Shown here: piece by piece, positions 18,076-26,537 of the stretch
Numbering within the stretch: the first letter of the stretch is position 1
How the letters are laid out: every line of letters starts with the position of its first letter
NCBI RefSeq assembly: GCF_900115465.1
Contig: NZ_FOWN01000009.1
Location: 1 to 64,000 of the forward strand
Direction of reading: 5' to 3'
Origin: Halolactibacillus alkaliphilus
GTDB lineage: Bacteria; Bacillota; Bacilli; Bacillales; Amphibacillaceae
Length of the DNA stretch: 64,000 bases
Program-made: the position numbers and the translations under genes
Notes under the pieces: model-generated
What the model saw: only the letters and a program-made list of their open reading frames with translations
Database searches by the model: none
Told to the model about the DNA's origin: nothing

Positions 18076-18948
18076 ATGACCATCCAATTAACAACAGACA
18101 GTGGCGCAGATTTACCCCTACACTTGCAAGATGAGTGGAACGTCAAAGTTGTCTCACTTTTTGTCCGCTTTGGTGAAGAACAATTTAAATCAACATCGCT
18201 TTCAACAAAAGAATTTTTAGATCGAGTAGAACAAGGGAACGTTTTCCCTCAGTCTGCTGCACCTTCACCGCAAGACTATTACGAGACATTTAAGGAAGTA
18301 GATGCGAGCCAACCAATTGTTCACATTAGTATTTCAAGTGGCGTCAGCGCGTCTTTTAACCACGCAGTAATGGCAAAAGAACAACTGCTTGAAGAAGAAC
18401 CAGACCGAGAGATTTATTTAATTGATACTAAATCCGCTTCAAGCGGCATGATTCTCATGCTGGATGATGCCGTCAAGCTCATTGAAGAAAAACATGATGT
18501 TAAAGAGGTTGTTGCTCATTTAGAAAAGCGCGTCCCATACTTACGCACCGTCTTTTTACTCGAAACAATTGACAATTTGATTCGTGGCGGTCGCTTAAGC
18601 AAAACAAAAGGCGCAATTGCCAAAACATTAAAGGTCAATCTCATTCTACATGCGAGTGAGGAAGGTAAAATTGATGTACTAGAAAAAGTACGTGGCGCCA
18701 AAAAAGCACACCGTCGTTTTCATGAGTTAATCGGCGAGTACATTAAAGACCCTGCTGAAAAGACATTCACGATGACTCATGGTTATGCTAAAGAAAAATG
18801 TGATGAAGTATTAGACATTGTTAAAAAGCATTATCCATTCCAAAAATTCTATCAAGCTGAAACCGGTCCAGTTATTGCGGCACACGCTGGAAAAGGTGCC
18901 TTGGTTATGTCATTCTTTAGTGATATGACGCACACAAATAAAAAGTAA
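18076..18948 (+). CDS. DegV family fatty-acid-binding protein
   Basis: About 291 residues. The N-terminus IQLTTDSGADLP and the middle VHISISSGVSASFNHA are the DegV lipid-headgroup and chain-binding motifs, and IRGGRLSKTKGAIAKTLKVN is the conserved C-domain signature. DegV/FakB proteins present fatty acids to the kinase FakA; whether this paralogue is a true FakB is not decided by the sequence. The ATG at 18076 is chosen although its ribosome site (GGTG) is weak. It is monocistronic. Confidence 0.88.
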   Translation: MTIQLTTDSGADLPLHLQDEWNVKVVSLFVRFGEEQFKSTSLSTKEFLDRVEQGNVFPQSAAPSPQDYYETFKEVDASQPIVHISISSGVSASFNHAVMAKEQLLEEEPDREIYLIDTKSASSGMILMLDDAVKLIEEKHDVKEVVAHLEKRVPYLRTVFLLETIDNLIRGGRLSKTKGAIAKTLKVNLILHASEEGKIDVLEKVRGAKKAHRRFHELIGEYIKDPAEKTFTMTHGYAKEKCDEVLDIVKKHYPFQKFYQAETGPVIAAHAGKGALVMSFFSDMTHTNKK

Positions 18949-18955
18949 GTAGCTT

Positions 18956-19003
18956 AAACCGGTCTATCTGCCCTTACGTAAAAGACAGATAGACCGGTTT
19001 TAA
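18956..19003. terminator. Bidirectional terminator, degV / esterase
   Basis: 15-base arms AAACCGGTCTATCTG and CAGATAGACCGGTTT around an 18-base loop, followed by TTTTAAAA on the plus strand. It separates two convergent genes. Confidence 0.85.
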
Positions 19004-19007
19004 AATA

Positions 19008-19733
19008 TCATTCAATCTCTAAACCAGTTAATTCACAAGTCTCACTCTTTTGTCTTAACAAATAATCATACACACTTCCAACCACAACATCTTGATCATC
19101 GCCTAAACAAATCATATGTTTAGAATCTGCGTAATAAATCACATCGATATCTACTGGGATTTCCTTATCTAACGCATGAGTCGTTTGATAAGGAACCAAA
19201 CCATCTTCTATCCCCTGTAACACAAGCGTAGGTGAAGTAATCTCTTTTAAATACGGTTCTGTGAATTTCATGCATTTCACAAACTCAAGATAAGCTTTCA
19301 TTGGTATTTTTCCGCGCTTATGGTGGTACAACTTATACGTGAAATTCTCTTCAAGCTCGCCCAACAGTTGGTCTTTAAGAAGTAAGCTAACTTCCTTTGT
19401 TAATTTAATCAAATTCAAGTACTTTCTTGAAGGTGATAACATAACTAGTTTGTCTGCTCCGAATTTACCCGCGAGATAGCCGGCAATCATACCGCCCATA
19501 GAAAACCCAACCAAGTATAAGGTGTCCACTTTTTCTTTCAGTTGATGATAAGCTGATTCTGCCGTCATAATCCAATCCTCATAGCGATAAGGTGTTAAAT
19601 CTAAATCTAAGCCGTGCCCTGGTAATGTCGGTACATCAATCAACCAATCGGTTTCTTTTCTTAGTGTAGCTACCAGCGGCTCCAGTTCATGAGGCCCACC
19701 TGTAAAGCCGTGTATTAATAATACACCTATCAT
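19008..19733 (-). CDS. Carboxylesterase / monoacylglycerol-lipase-like hydrolase
   Basis: About 241 residues, alpha/beta hydrolase. The oxyanion region is LLIHGFTGGPHELEPL, the nucleophile elbow is GFSMGG (about residue 91), and acid and His candidates are LQGIEDGLVPY and DSKHMICLGDD near the C-terminus. This arrangement matches the Bacillaceae Est30/YvaK-like esterases. The natural substrate is unknown. The ATG at 19733 has GAGG seven bases upstream; an earlier ATG overlaps that site. Confidence 0.85.
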   Translation of the reverse strand: MIGVLLIHGFTGGPHELEPLVATLRKETDWLIDVPTLPGHGLDLDLTPYRYEDWIMTAESAYHQLKEKVDTLYLVGFSMGGMIAGYLAGKFGADKLVMLSPSRKYLNLIKLTKEVSLLLKDQLLGELEENFTYKLYHHKRGKIPMKAYLEFVKCMKFTEPYLKEITSPTLVLQGIEDGLVPYQTTHALDKEIPVDIDVIYYADSKHMICLGDDQDVVVGSVYDYLLRQKSETCELTGLEIE

Positions 19734-19752
19734 TTCCATTCCTCTTCTCTTT

Positions 19753-19785
19753 AAAAAAACCGCCCATTAACATGTGGCCGGCTTT
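19753..19785 (-). terminator. Terminator after the CxxC redox protein
   Basis: Stem AAGCCGGCCA with TGGGCGGTTT (one mismatch, one G-U pair) followed by T residues on the reverse strand, six bases after the stop at 19791. Confidence 0.75.
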
Positions 19786-19790
19786 GTCTT

Positions 19791-20027
19791 TTATAGTCGC
19801 ATGAGTAACTGCTTGATTCGTTGTTCTTGATAACCTAGAACTTTTTTCCCCTTTATCAATAAGGCTGGTGTCGCATAGATGTGTTCTTTTTGTAAATCGT
19901 GAAGGTGTTGCTTATTCTCAGATATATTTTTCAATTTATATTCAACATCTTCCTTATCAAGTAAGGCAACCATACGCTCACATTCCTCACAAGCATCACT
20001 AATGTAAACAACGACTTGATTTTCCAT
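19791..20027 (-). CDS. Small glutaredoxin/thioredoxin-like protein (CEEC)
   Basis: About 78 residues. VVVYISDACEECERMVALL places a CxxC redox motif (CEEC) after the first beta strand. A cis-Pro follows in IYATPALLIKGKKVLGYQ, as in glutaredoxins and NrdH-like proteins. It probably reduces disulfides or sits in metal or thiol homeostasis; the partner is unknown. The ATG at 20027 is preceded by GGAGGGG at six bases. The sequence between the Cys pair (EE) is unusual for NrdH. Confidence 0.8.
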   Translation of the reverse strand: MENQVVVYISDACEECERMVALLDKEDVEYKLKNISENKQHLHDLQKEHIYATPALLIKGKKVLGYQEQRIKQLLMRL

Positions 20028-20182
20028 CCTTTTCCCCTCCGTACCGTGTTGTAAGTTCTTGATGGCGATAAACACATCCATCCTCTACTTAATTTAAAGG
20101 GCTAAGCCTTCAATAAATGTTAGTCAAGTTAATTAAGCTATTAGTTATATAGCCATATTGTCTAGTTTTTAAACATAAAAAG

Positions 20183-20210
20183 AACGAATCTTAGGAATTA
20201 AGATTCGTTT
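20183..20210 (-). terminator. Terminator overlapping the marR stop codon
   Basis: Arms AACGAATCTTA and TAAGATTCGTT (11 bases) with a five-base loop, then CTTTTTATG on the reverse strand. The upstream arm lies within the last codons of marR. Confidence 0.85.
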
Positions 20211-20677
20211 TCTTTTTGGTATTCATCGGCATATGAACCTAATTTTTTCAACAATGTAATTGCTTGTTGTTTTTCTTCTTCCGTTAGACCATCAGTGATG
20301 CGCTCAATTTGCTTCCAGTGATCTGGAAAAATCGCATTTAACAACGCTATTCCCTCTTCGGTAATGGAGGCATACGTCACACGACGATCTTTTTCTGATT
20401 GCGTCCGCTTCATTAATCCTTTTTTCTCTAACTTATCTACAACATACGTAATACTTCCACTCGCAAGAAGTATTTTGTCACCAATTTTTTGAAGCGGCTG
20501 ATCACCTGAATGATACAACAACTCTAATACACCAAAGTCTGTCGTGTTAAGTCCTTTACTTCTAATGTCGTTGGCTACTTGATCGCTAACCGAGCGATAC
20601 GCCTTTGATAACACGACAAATAACTTGAGTGAAGGGTCTTGTTTTTTCTTTTGATATTCTCGTTTATCTTGTTCCAT
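20198..20677 (-). CDS. MarR family transcriptional regulator
   Basis: 159 residues. The winged helix runs from TTDFGVLELLYHSG to the wing DRRVTYASITEEG (about 46-112), and GSITYVVDKLEKKGLMKR is the recognition helix. Flanking helices form the dimer interface. Length and pattern resemble Bacillales regulators that sense redox or electrophilic stress; the only Cys-free sequence seen here argues against Cys-based OhrR-type sensing. The operator and targets are unknown. Upstream lies a decayed membrane-protein region that may once have been its target. Confidence 0.88.
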   Translation of the reverse strand: MEQDKREYQKKKQDPSLKLFVVLSKAYRSVSDQVANDIRSKGLNTTDFGVLELLYHSGDQPLQKIGDKILLASGSITYVVDKLEKKGLMKRTQSEKDRRVTYASITEEGIALLNAIFPDHWKQIERITDGLTEEEKQQAITLLKKLGSYADEYQKENES

Positions 20678-20679
20678 CT

Positions 20680-21195
20680 ACTTCGCTCCTACTTCTATTA
20701 GAAATCAGCTTACGAGCTGTTAGACCGACAATCACGAAAGAGGCACTGATCATTATCGTTTAATAGGTATGATACACTGTCGCATAACCAATAAACCACA
20801 TCACAAATAACGAAAATACGAGCGTCTTTCTAGACGTTTGCCCATTTATTTTTATATCGTTCGATTTATCCAGTCACGATTTAATATAACCGTGATAATA
20901 AGAAATGTAAAGGATTCTAAAACTGTAAATTCACCTGGATAGAGTAAATAAGAAAATCCAATCATCATACCAACCAAAAATATAAGTATAAAGGGTGATA
21001 CACCTCTATAATAGCGTGACCACTTTCCTTGTCTAGATAGATAAACTTTTTTAACAAAGGACAATCACACACGCCGACACCGATTACCTGCCAAATTAAC
21101 AATAAATCAAACTGATTTAGTGCAAGTTGTTCTCCTTGCTTCACTGTTACATTTTCTTCTGCTAAAACTGCTACAACATACCTCCACTTCCTCAT
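20680..21195 (-). pseudogene. Decayed membrane-protein region upstream of marR
   Basis: Several hydrophobic fragments are read on the reverse strand in different frames. A TTG-started stretch at 20852-21064 gives two helices (SPFILIFLVGMMIGFSYLL; TVLESFTFLIITVIL). It is followed, in a shifted frame, by LVFSLFVMWFIGYATVYHTY, a TAA at 20760-20762 in that frame, and ISASFVIVGLTARKLISN. A separate fragment at about 20965-21195 reads FDLLLIWQVIGVGV. The pattern suggests one or two small membrane-protein genes broken by frameshifts and a stop. The family was not recognised. An alternative is a set of very short intact membrane peptides. Confidence 0.45.
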
Positions 21196-21228
21196 CTGGT
21201 GTTCATTTGATCGTGGACTATCCTATCC

Positions 21229-21720
21229 TTATATACGTCTTTCATAATAATAAAGTGGCACATCATCACAATCGTTTGGTCGCTCAGCGATAAAAGAAAA
21301 ATCATGACGCAAAAAGAACCGTTGAGCAGCTAAATTATTTTTAAATGTATCACCATTTAATGCCTCTTTCTTTTTCTTATGAGCAAGCGCTGTTGCAAAA
21401 GTAATAAATTGCTCGCTAACCCCCTGGTGTCGATAGCACTTACAGATGGCCAGACGTTTGATGGTGAGCGCCTGGGAGGTTGTGAAGGGAATCAATCGAT
21501 ATTCTTCATGACCTTTCTCACTTAATGTACACATGCCAACAACCTGGTTATCTTCTTCATATACATATAACTCTTGTTTAGCAATATCTCGCTTGAAATC
21601 TTTACTCGTGGGATAGTCTTTCGACCACTGTTCACTTCCCCGCGCATGCATCTCCATAATAACCTCATCAACGATAGACATAATTTGAGCGACATCCGCT
21701 TCCTTTGCTAGCCTAATCAT
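21229..21720 (-). CDS. GNAT family N-acetyltransferase
   Basis: 163 residues. The GNAT core is seen as ALTIKRLAICKCYRHQGVSEQFITFA (motif A, about 84-110), followed by NNLAAQRFFLRHDFSFIAERPN (motif B). The A loop reads RHQGVSEQ where RxxGxG/A is usual, so one glycine is replaced. The substrate is unknown. AAAGGGGTG precedes the ATG by seven bases. It follows the DUF368 gene after a terminator. Confidence 0.85.
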   Translation of the reverse strand: MIRLAKEADVAQIMSIVDEVIMEMHARGSEQWSKDYPTSKDFKRDIAKQELYVYEEDNQVVGMCTLSEKGHEEYRLIPFTTSQALTIKRLAICKCYRHQGVSEQFITFATALAHKKKKEALNGDTFKNNLAAQRFFLRHDFSFIAERPNDCDDVPLYYYERRI

Positions 21721-21750
21721 TGCTCAACACCCCTTTGTCTTAAAACTTTT

Positions 21751-21783
21751 GAAAATGAGGCATGATCTAAAGATCATACCTCA
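21751..21783 (-). terminator. Terminator after the DUF368 gene
   Basis: Reverse strand TGAGGTATGATCT and AGATCATGCCTCA pair fully (one G-U) with a TT loop, followed by TTTTC. Confidence 0.8.
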
Positions 21784-21788
21784 CTCAA

Positions 21789-22616
21789 TTATTCTTTAAT
21801 AACTTCTTGATACTCCATCTGACCGAGCATATAGGCAAGACTCAATCCAAAACCAAAGGCAATGACACTAAGTGACCAATCACCAAGGGTAGTAGGTAAC
21901 CCCGGGAATATGACATAAATAGAGCCAATGACAAGTCCAATTACAACGGCGTAAGTCGCGTAAGTGTAGTGCGTCAAAAAGAATTTAATCACTTTACTCA
22001 TAGTTATTAAACCAAAGCCAATCCCTATAGCGACAACGAATAATATATCTAATTTCATCTCATTTACAGCATTAATAATCGTTCCGTAAGCACCCATAAT
22101 AACTAAAATAAGCGACCCACTAATTCCAGGTAAAATCATTGCAGTACTAGCAATAAATCCCGCAAGCAATAAATAGCCGTAGACACTTGGTGTTATATTT
22201 TCAATAATAAAACTTTCATCCCCTTTTAAAAATCCCATCATAGCCGCAAGTCCAACACCTAAAACTAACAGAAGATAGTGCAAAGTTTTAAACTGATGCT
22301 TACTATCTGCCTTTTTGAACAGATAAGGTAACACACCTAAAATAAGCCCTAAAAAAGCAAACTGTGTCGGGCGTGGGTAATGTTCAAATAACCACTCAAT
22401 CGCCTGAGCTAATAAAAGGATGGCTGTCACCATACCTAATCCTAATGGTATGAGGAACCCTAAATGCTTTTTCCACTCTTTACTGAACAAACCATTAATT
22501 GATAGTATCAATTGATCATAAATCCCTAAGACCAAGGCAATTGTCCCACCACTCACGCCAGGAACAACATCACTAGCTCCCATCATCATGCCGCGATAAA
22601 TATTTTTCCACTCCAT
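21789..22616 (-). CDS. DUF368 family membrane protein
   Basis: About 275 residues with roughly eight to nine membrane segments. GASDVVPGVSGGTIALVLGIYD near the N-terminus and ILPGISGSLILVIMGAYGTII in the middle are the duplicated DUF368 signatures. DUF368/PopT proteins have been linked to transport of undecaprenyl phosphate across the membrane in Gram-positive bacteria. The ATG at 22616 follows GAGGAG; an upstream TTG overlaps that site. It is single-gene with its own promoter. Confidence 0.88.
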   Translation of the reverse strand: MEWKNIYRGMMMGASDVVPGVSGGTIALVLGIYDQLILSINGLFSKEWKKHLGFLIPLGLGMVTAILLLAQAIEWLFEHYPRPTQFAFLGLILGVLPYLFKKADSKHQFKTLHYLLLVLGVGLAAMMGFLKGDESFIIENITPSVYGYLLLAGFIASTAMILPGISGSLILVIMGAYGTIINAVNEMKLDILFVVAIGIGFGLITMSKVIKFFLTHYTYATYAVVIGLVIGSIYVIFPGLPTTLGDWSLSVIAFGFGLSLAYMLGQMEYQEVIKE

Positions 22617-22666
22617 ATGTACATAGCTCCTCAAGTTTTAATAGTTATCATTCTAAACCGTTCCTA

Positions 22667-22675
22667 ATTATAACA
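22667..22675 (-). promoter_or_regulatory. Extended -10 promoter of the DUF368 gene
   Basis: The reverse strand reads TGTTATAAT, a TGn extension plus a perfect -10, about 50 bases before the start. The -35 region is poor, as is common for extended -10 promoters. Confidence 0.6.
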
Positions 22676-22988
22676 AAAATAGCGCTTCAGTGATAGTCAA
22701 AACAGACACACGTTGCCTATACTAAATATAACAGCTTTTGCTCCACTATTTAAAATAGCAACTAAAGTATGCATCACGCTCAAATTCACTTAACGAGTAA
22801 TCCTTTCAATCTTTATATTCTCCTGCTAGCGTTCCGAATTAAATGTGAACTCGCACCCATATCTTACGTAATTTCCACCTCATTGTAACCCTTCATATTT
22901 ATATTCGTCTTTCATTCATAACCACAACGTAGCTCTTGTTAAACATTTTATTGAAAAGTGAATCTCCTCACTCTAGGTTTAATCAAAC

Positions 22989-23021
22989 CAAAAAGCCACG
23001 CTTGACTAAGCATGACCTTTT
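22989..23021 (-). terminator. Terminator of the CapA-like gene
   Basis: Reverse strand AAAGGTCATGCTT pairs with AAGCGTGGCTTT (one bulged G, two G-U pairs) followed by TTTTT, about 75 bases after the stop. Confidence 0.75.
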
Positions 23022-23097
23022 ACAGGACGTCACCTCACCACCTAGAGAAAATGAGTGCTCGTCTTATATATAATAATACAGTGTTAAAAAAATCAAT

Positions 23098-24252
23098 TCA
23101 ATCACTTCCAATAAACGTTATGTCAGGTAACCACTGCCGATAATGTTGTTTTAATTCTTCTTCAACTGTTTTATGATTCGTAAGCATCTCATGTGTGACG
23201 TCACTTAACGGATACACACGATAATCTCGTTTAGGCGTTAAATTAAAATCAACATAAGTAAGCAACATCTCCGGATCTTTCAATTGAATACGATTCCCTG
23301 TTTTTTCTACTGTTATATTAACAATACCACCTAATTGACGATACAATTGGTCTTGACCGGATAAAAAGTTGCCAAGAGAATAAATGACAAAGCCTCGACT
23401 TCCATCTTCACGCTCTATCCATTCCGCTGGCTGTAAGACATGTGGATGATGACCGAAAATAACATCGACCCCTTCATCAATCATTGCTTGCGCAAGTCTT
23501 TTCTGTTCATTATTTGGCATACGTTCGTACTCAAGGCCAAAATGCACATGCATAACAATAACATCAGCTACTTTCTTTGCTGCTTTTATATCCATGATCA
23601 TTTGTTCTTCATCAATTATCGATACAAGATGGTCTTTTCCGTTAGGAATAGGTATACCGTTGGTTCCATACGTGTAACCTAAAAAAGCAAATCGGATATC
23701 ATTTTTTTCAATTAAGCGTAACTCTTGTTGGTCTGTTTCATCTTTATAACTTCCTATATAAGGGATATCTAAGGCATCCCAATGCTTAAGAGCCGATTGA
23801 ATAACTGCTTCCCCTCGGTCAAGTGTATGATTATTTGCTAAATTAACGATATCCACCCCCATATATTTAAGTAAGTCCCCGACTTCTTTTGGGCTATTAA
23901 ATCTAGGATAAGTTGACAGACCATGCGCCACGCCACCAATCATCGTTTCTTGATTTGCTGTCAGTATATCGTATCGTGACATGTATGGCATTAATGGTTC
24001 CACCATAGGGGTAAAATCAAATCCACCATTTACTCGTGCATCATCATATACCCTTCCGTGAATCAGCACATCGCCAAAACCACCTAGCCGCACACGCCTC
24101 GTGATGAGAGCATCAGGAACCTTTTTCTCAACTGCCTTTATCTCTCGTTTGATATTCACATCATGTCCTTCTCCAGTAAAAACTTCACTACAGCCCACGA
24201 CAAAAAGTAAGATGATATATAACCAACTGATCTTTTTAAAAAACTTCATCAT
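23098..24252 (-). CDS. CapA family lipoprotein (poly-gamma-glutamate synthesis type)
   Basis: 384 residues. A signal sequence with lipobox VVGC (Cys about residue 21) is followed by the calcineurin-like PGA_cap fold: GDVLIHGRV (about 60), NLANNHTLDRG (about 138), VIVMHVHFGLEY (about 230) and DVIFGHHPHVLQP (about 265). CapA/PgsA proteins support polyglutamate capsule export, but isolated paralogues with no capB or capC beside them, as here, have unknown roles. AGAGG precedes the ATG by seven bases. Confidence 0.87.
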   Translation of the reverse strand: MMKFFKKISWLYIILLFVVGCSEVFTGEGHDVNIKREIKAVEKKVPDALITRRVRLGGFGDVLIHGRVYDDARVNGGFDFTPMVEPLMPYMSRYDILTANQETMIGGVAHGLSTYPRFNSPKEVGDLLKYMGVDIVNLANNHTLDRGEAVIQSALKHWDALDIPYIGSYKDETDQQELRLIEKNDIRFAFLGYTYGTNGIPIPNGKDHLVSIIDEEQMIMDIKAAKKVADVIVMHVHFGLEYERMPNNEQKRLAQAMIDEGVDVIFGHHPHVLQPAEWIEREDGSRGFVIYSLGNFLSGQDQLYRQLGGIVNITVEKTGNRIQLKDPEMLLTYVDFNLTPKRDYRVYPLSDVTHEMLTNHKTVEEELKQHYRQWLPDITFIGSD

Positions 24253-24442
24253 ATTTTTACCTCTTTCTGTGTATAATGATGCATTTCCTACTCTCTCTCT
24301 TCCCTTTTTCTTTTATCTTCATTCGTAAAAAGTTATAATAAAGGAGAGACTATAAAAATAGACCTTTAAAAAGGCACTAATTTGACTACTTAATATGAAT
24401 ACCAGTTAGACTCGCTTACACACTGACACAGGGGGAAACGAC

Positions 24443-25015
24443 ATGATTAGAAATAAATTAATGCGCGCCATTACGTATGCAGCAAACAAACACAAGGACC
24501 AAGTGAGGAAAGTAGATGAGACCCCGTTTATCGCGCACCCTTATCGGGTTGCGATGTTACTAAAAGAACATAACTGTGAGACAGATATTGTCATTGCTGC
24601 CCTGCTTCATGATACAGTAGAAGATACAGACTGTACTTTTGAAGAGCTAGAACACCTCTTCGGTAAAGATGTTAAAGAATATGTTGATTATGTTACAGAA
24701 TTAGATAAAAAAACATCATGGAAAAAGCGGAAAGAGCACAGCATTCAAGCATTTAAAACTGTTCCATATGATGTTAAGTTGCTTATTGCGGCTGATAAAA
24801 TCGATAACTTGCAATCCATGATCGACCAAGAGATGGTTCACGGTGATGCCATGTGGCACAGTTTTGTTGGAACACGTGAAGAACAAGTATGGTATTACCA
24901 AGAAATTTTTGCATCTATTATCGAAAACTTAGAAGATGAAGACTGGCATCCATTATTCTATTTATTCCAAGCATTATTAGAGAAATTTCAAGAGGCAGAT
25001 CCTTCGCAATATTAA
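24443..25015 (+). CDS. HD-domain phosphohydrolase (SpoT/MESH1-like)
   Basis: 190 residues. The HD signature is complete: FIAHPYRVAMLL (His, about residue 32), ALLHDTVEDTD (HD, about 54) and LLIAADKIDNLQSM (Asp, about 118). This matches the hydrolase half of RelA/SpoT enzymes with no synthetase domain, the layout of small alarmone hydrolases. Hydrolysis of (p)ppGpp is plausible but other nucleotide substrates are possible. GGGGGA precedes the ATG by six bases. It is monocistronic and ends in an intrinsic terminator. Confidence 0.82.
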   Translation: MIRNKLMRAITYAANKHKDQVRKVDETPFIAHPYRVAMLLKEHNCETDIVIAALLHDTVEDTDCTFEELEHLFGKDVKEYVDYVTELDKKTSWKKRKEHSIQAFKTVPYDVKLLIAADKIDNLQSMIDQEMVHGDAMWHSFVGTREEQVWYYQEIFASIIENLEDEDWHPLFYLFQALLEKFQEADPSQY

Positions 25016-25080
25016 TAGTGCTGTCACGGCATATTTTAGCATGACATGCGCTGTAAAATGATACTATAGACTGCTGTTTT

Positions 25081-25112
25081 AGAGAGGGTTCCACCGGGAT
25101 CGTCTCTTTTTG
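25081..25112 (+). terminator. Terminator of the HD hydrolase gene
   Basis: AGAGAGGGTTCC pairs with GGGATCGTCTCT (one mismatch, two G-U pairs) around ACC, followed by TTTTT. Confidence 0.8.
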
Positions 25113-25579
25113 CTTATTCATTATTAGCGCTTTATGCTGATTGTTATTAGAATACAGCACTTAAGAGAAACGAGCGCTTCGATCGATCTTAGTGTCTACT
25201 TTTTCCCATCCATTTAGATCCCACCTCAAATGAAAGCTTATGTCCCGTTCCTTATAGCAAGCTCCTTATTAGTTAAATACAGAAAGAGAATTTAAGCAGA
25301 ACGTGATAAACGTTTATCTATTCCCCCTCCCTCTTTTTTACCATATAGGGGCGTATTCTTTAATATGTGCGTCTATATTTGACCATCGCTGAGTTATACA
25401 CCTGAGACATCGACTCAGACGCCTTAATCGTAAATCATGCGATGTTATGCTCTTTGATAAAAGGTACCTTTATACGTTAACATAATTAACGTGAGTGTCC
25501 GAGACAAGATATTGATTATTTTTTTAAAAAACTAACTATATCTTGTAGACACGAAAATCATAGGGAGGTTACTAGCAAG
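25113..25579. other. Upstream region of ehuBCDA
   Basis: No gene was recognised in about 465 bases. The right end contains the inverted repeat at 25504-25546 and a GGGAGG ribosome site. The rest shows no clear element. Confidence 0.6.
25504..25546 (+). promoter_or_regulatory. Inverted repeat overlapping the ehuB promoter region
   Basis: ACAAGATAT (25504-25512) and ATATCTTGT (25538-25546) are exact nine-base inverted arms with 25 bases between them, about three helical turns centre to centre. A TTGATT (-35-like, 25512-25517) and TATATC (-10-like, 25537-25542) lie at or in the arms with a 19-base spacer. It probably is an operator and promoter for ehuB. The centre is an A/T run that could also form a weak hairpin. 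Confidence 0.5.
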
Positions 25580-26452
25580 ATGAAAAAGATTATGACAGGT
25601 TTGGTTTTATTAAGTATAGTACTATTCATTTCCGCATGTGGAAACGGGGAGGAAAACGAAGGGTCATCACTCGATCAATTAAAAGAACAAGGGTATGTCA
25701 CTGTTGGGTTTGCTAACGAAGACCCTTATGCATATGAAGAAGACGGTGAATTAAAGGGCGCCGCTTATGATATCGCTGCAGCTGTCTTTAATGAATTAGG
25801 TATTGAAGAAGTAAGAGGCTCGCTGCAAGACTGGGGTCAGTTAATTCCAGGTGTCCAAGCAGGGCAATTTGATGCTGTTACTGCAGGAATGGCCATCACA
25901 CCAAGTCGCGCTGAAAATGTATTGTTTGGTGAACCAGAAATGACCTATGGGGAAGGGCTAGTAGTTGAAGCTGGCAATCCACATGGCATTGAAAGCTTTG
26001 AAGATATTGCCGCCAATGAAGATATCACGGTCATTGTGATGGAGGGGGCAACAGGAATTGCTTTCTTACGACAGTCTGGTGTAAGTGATGATCAAATCAC
26101 CTACGCTGCAAGTATTCCAGATACATTTGCTGCTGTTCAGTCTGGTCGCGCTGATGCCACAACAGGTACTGAAATGACAATGCGCATGGCTTTTGAATCC
26201 GCCAATACAGAAGCATTAGACTTTGTAGAAACATTTGAACAACCCGATGTTGAAGGGGTACCAAGTTATGGCGCTGCTGCATTCAGCTTAGAAAATGACG
26301 ATTTACGTGATGCTTATAATGAAGCACTTCAAGTATTAAAAGATAATGGAACCGTACAAGAGTTACTTCAAAAGAATGGTTTCCATCCTGAATCGAACTT
26401 TCCAGGTGCTGACATTACAACAGAAAGTATTGTGAGCGGTGAAAACTACTAA
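25580..26452 (+). CDS. ehuB: EhuB-type ectoine/hydroxyectoine-binding lipoprotein
   Basis: 290 residues. Signal peptide with lipobox ISAC (Cys about residue 20). The mature part is a family 3 solute-binding protein: LKEQGYVTVGFANEDPYAYE, LIPGVQAGQFDAVTAGMAITP and AAVQSGRADATTGTEMTM closely follow EhuB of Sinorhizobium. Gene order binding protein, two permeases, ATPase is that of ehuBCDA. Amino acid (glutamine-type) uptake is the main alternative. It captures the compatible solute outside the membrane. A hairpin follows the gene, which could raise binding-protein output over the permeases. Confidence 0.8.
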   Translation: MKKIMTGLVLLSIVLFISACGNGEENEGSSLDQLKEQGYVTVGFANEDPYAYEEDGELKGAAYDIAAAVFNELGIEEVRGSLQDWGQLIPGVQAGQFDAVTAGMAITPSRAENVLFGEPEMTYGEGLVVEAGNPHGIESFEDIAANEDITVIVMEGATGIAFLRQSGVSDDQITYAASIPDTFAAVQSGRADATTGTEMTMRMAFESANTEALDFVETFEQPDVEGVPSYGAAAFSLENDDLRDAYNEALQVLKDNGTVQELLQKNGFHPESNFPGADITTESIVSGENY

Positions 26453-26472
26453 GGATCACGCTTAATTTTATG

Positions 26473-26506
26473 ATCCAGTTCCTTAAAAGGAGCTGGATTT
26501 TCCTTT
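26473..26506 (+). terminator. Attenuating terminator between ehuB and ehuC
   Basis: ATCCAGTTCCTT and AAGGAGCTGGAT form a 12-pair stem (one G-U) around AA, followed by TTTTCCTTT. Partial read-through would explain how the distal genes are expressed. Confidence 0.75.
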
Positions 26507-26537
26507 GAGACAAACTAGAAAAGGATGTGTGTAATAT

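Larger units (their letters stand above)
22617..23097. other. Intergenic region between DUF368 and CapA genes
   Basis: No gene was recognised. An extended -10 promoter for the DUF368 gene (reverse strand TGTTATAAT, 22667-22675) lies at the left end and the CapA terminator (22989-23021) at the right end. Nothing supportable was seen between them. Confidence 0.6.
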
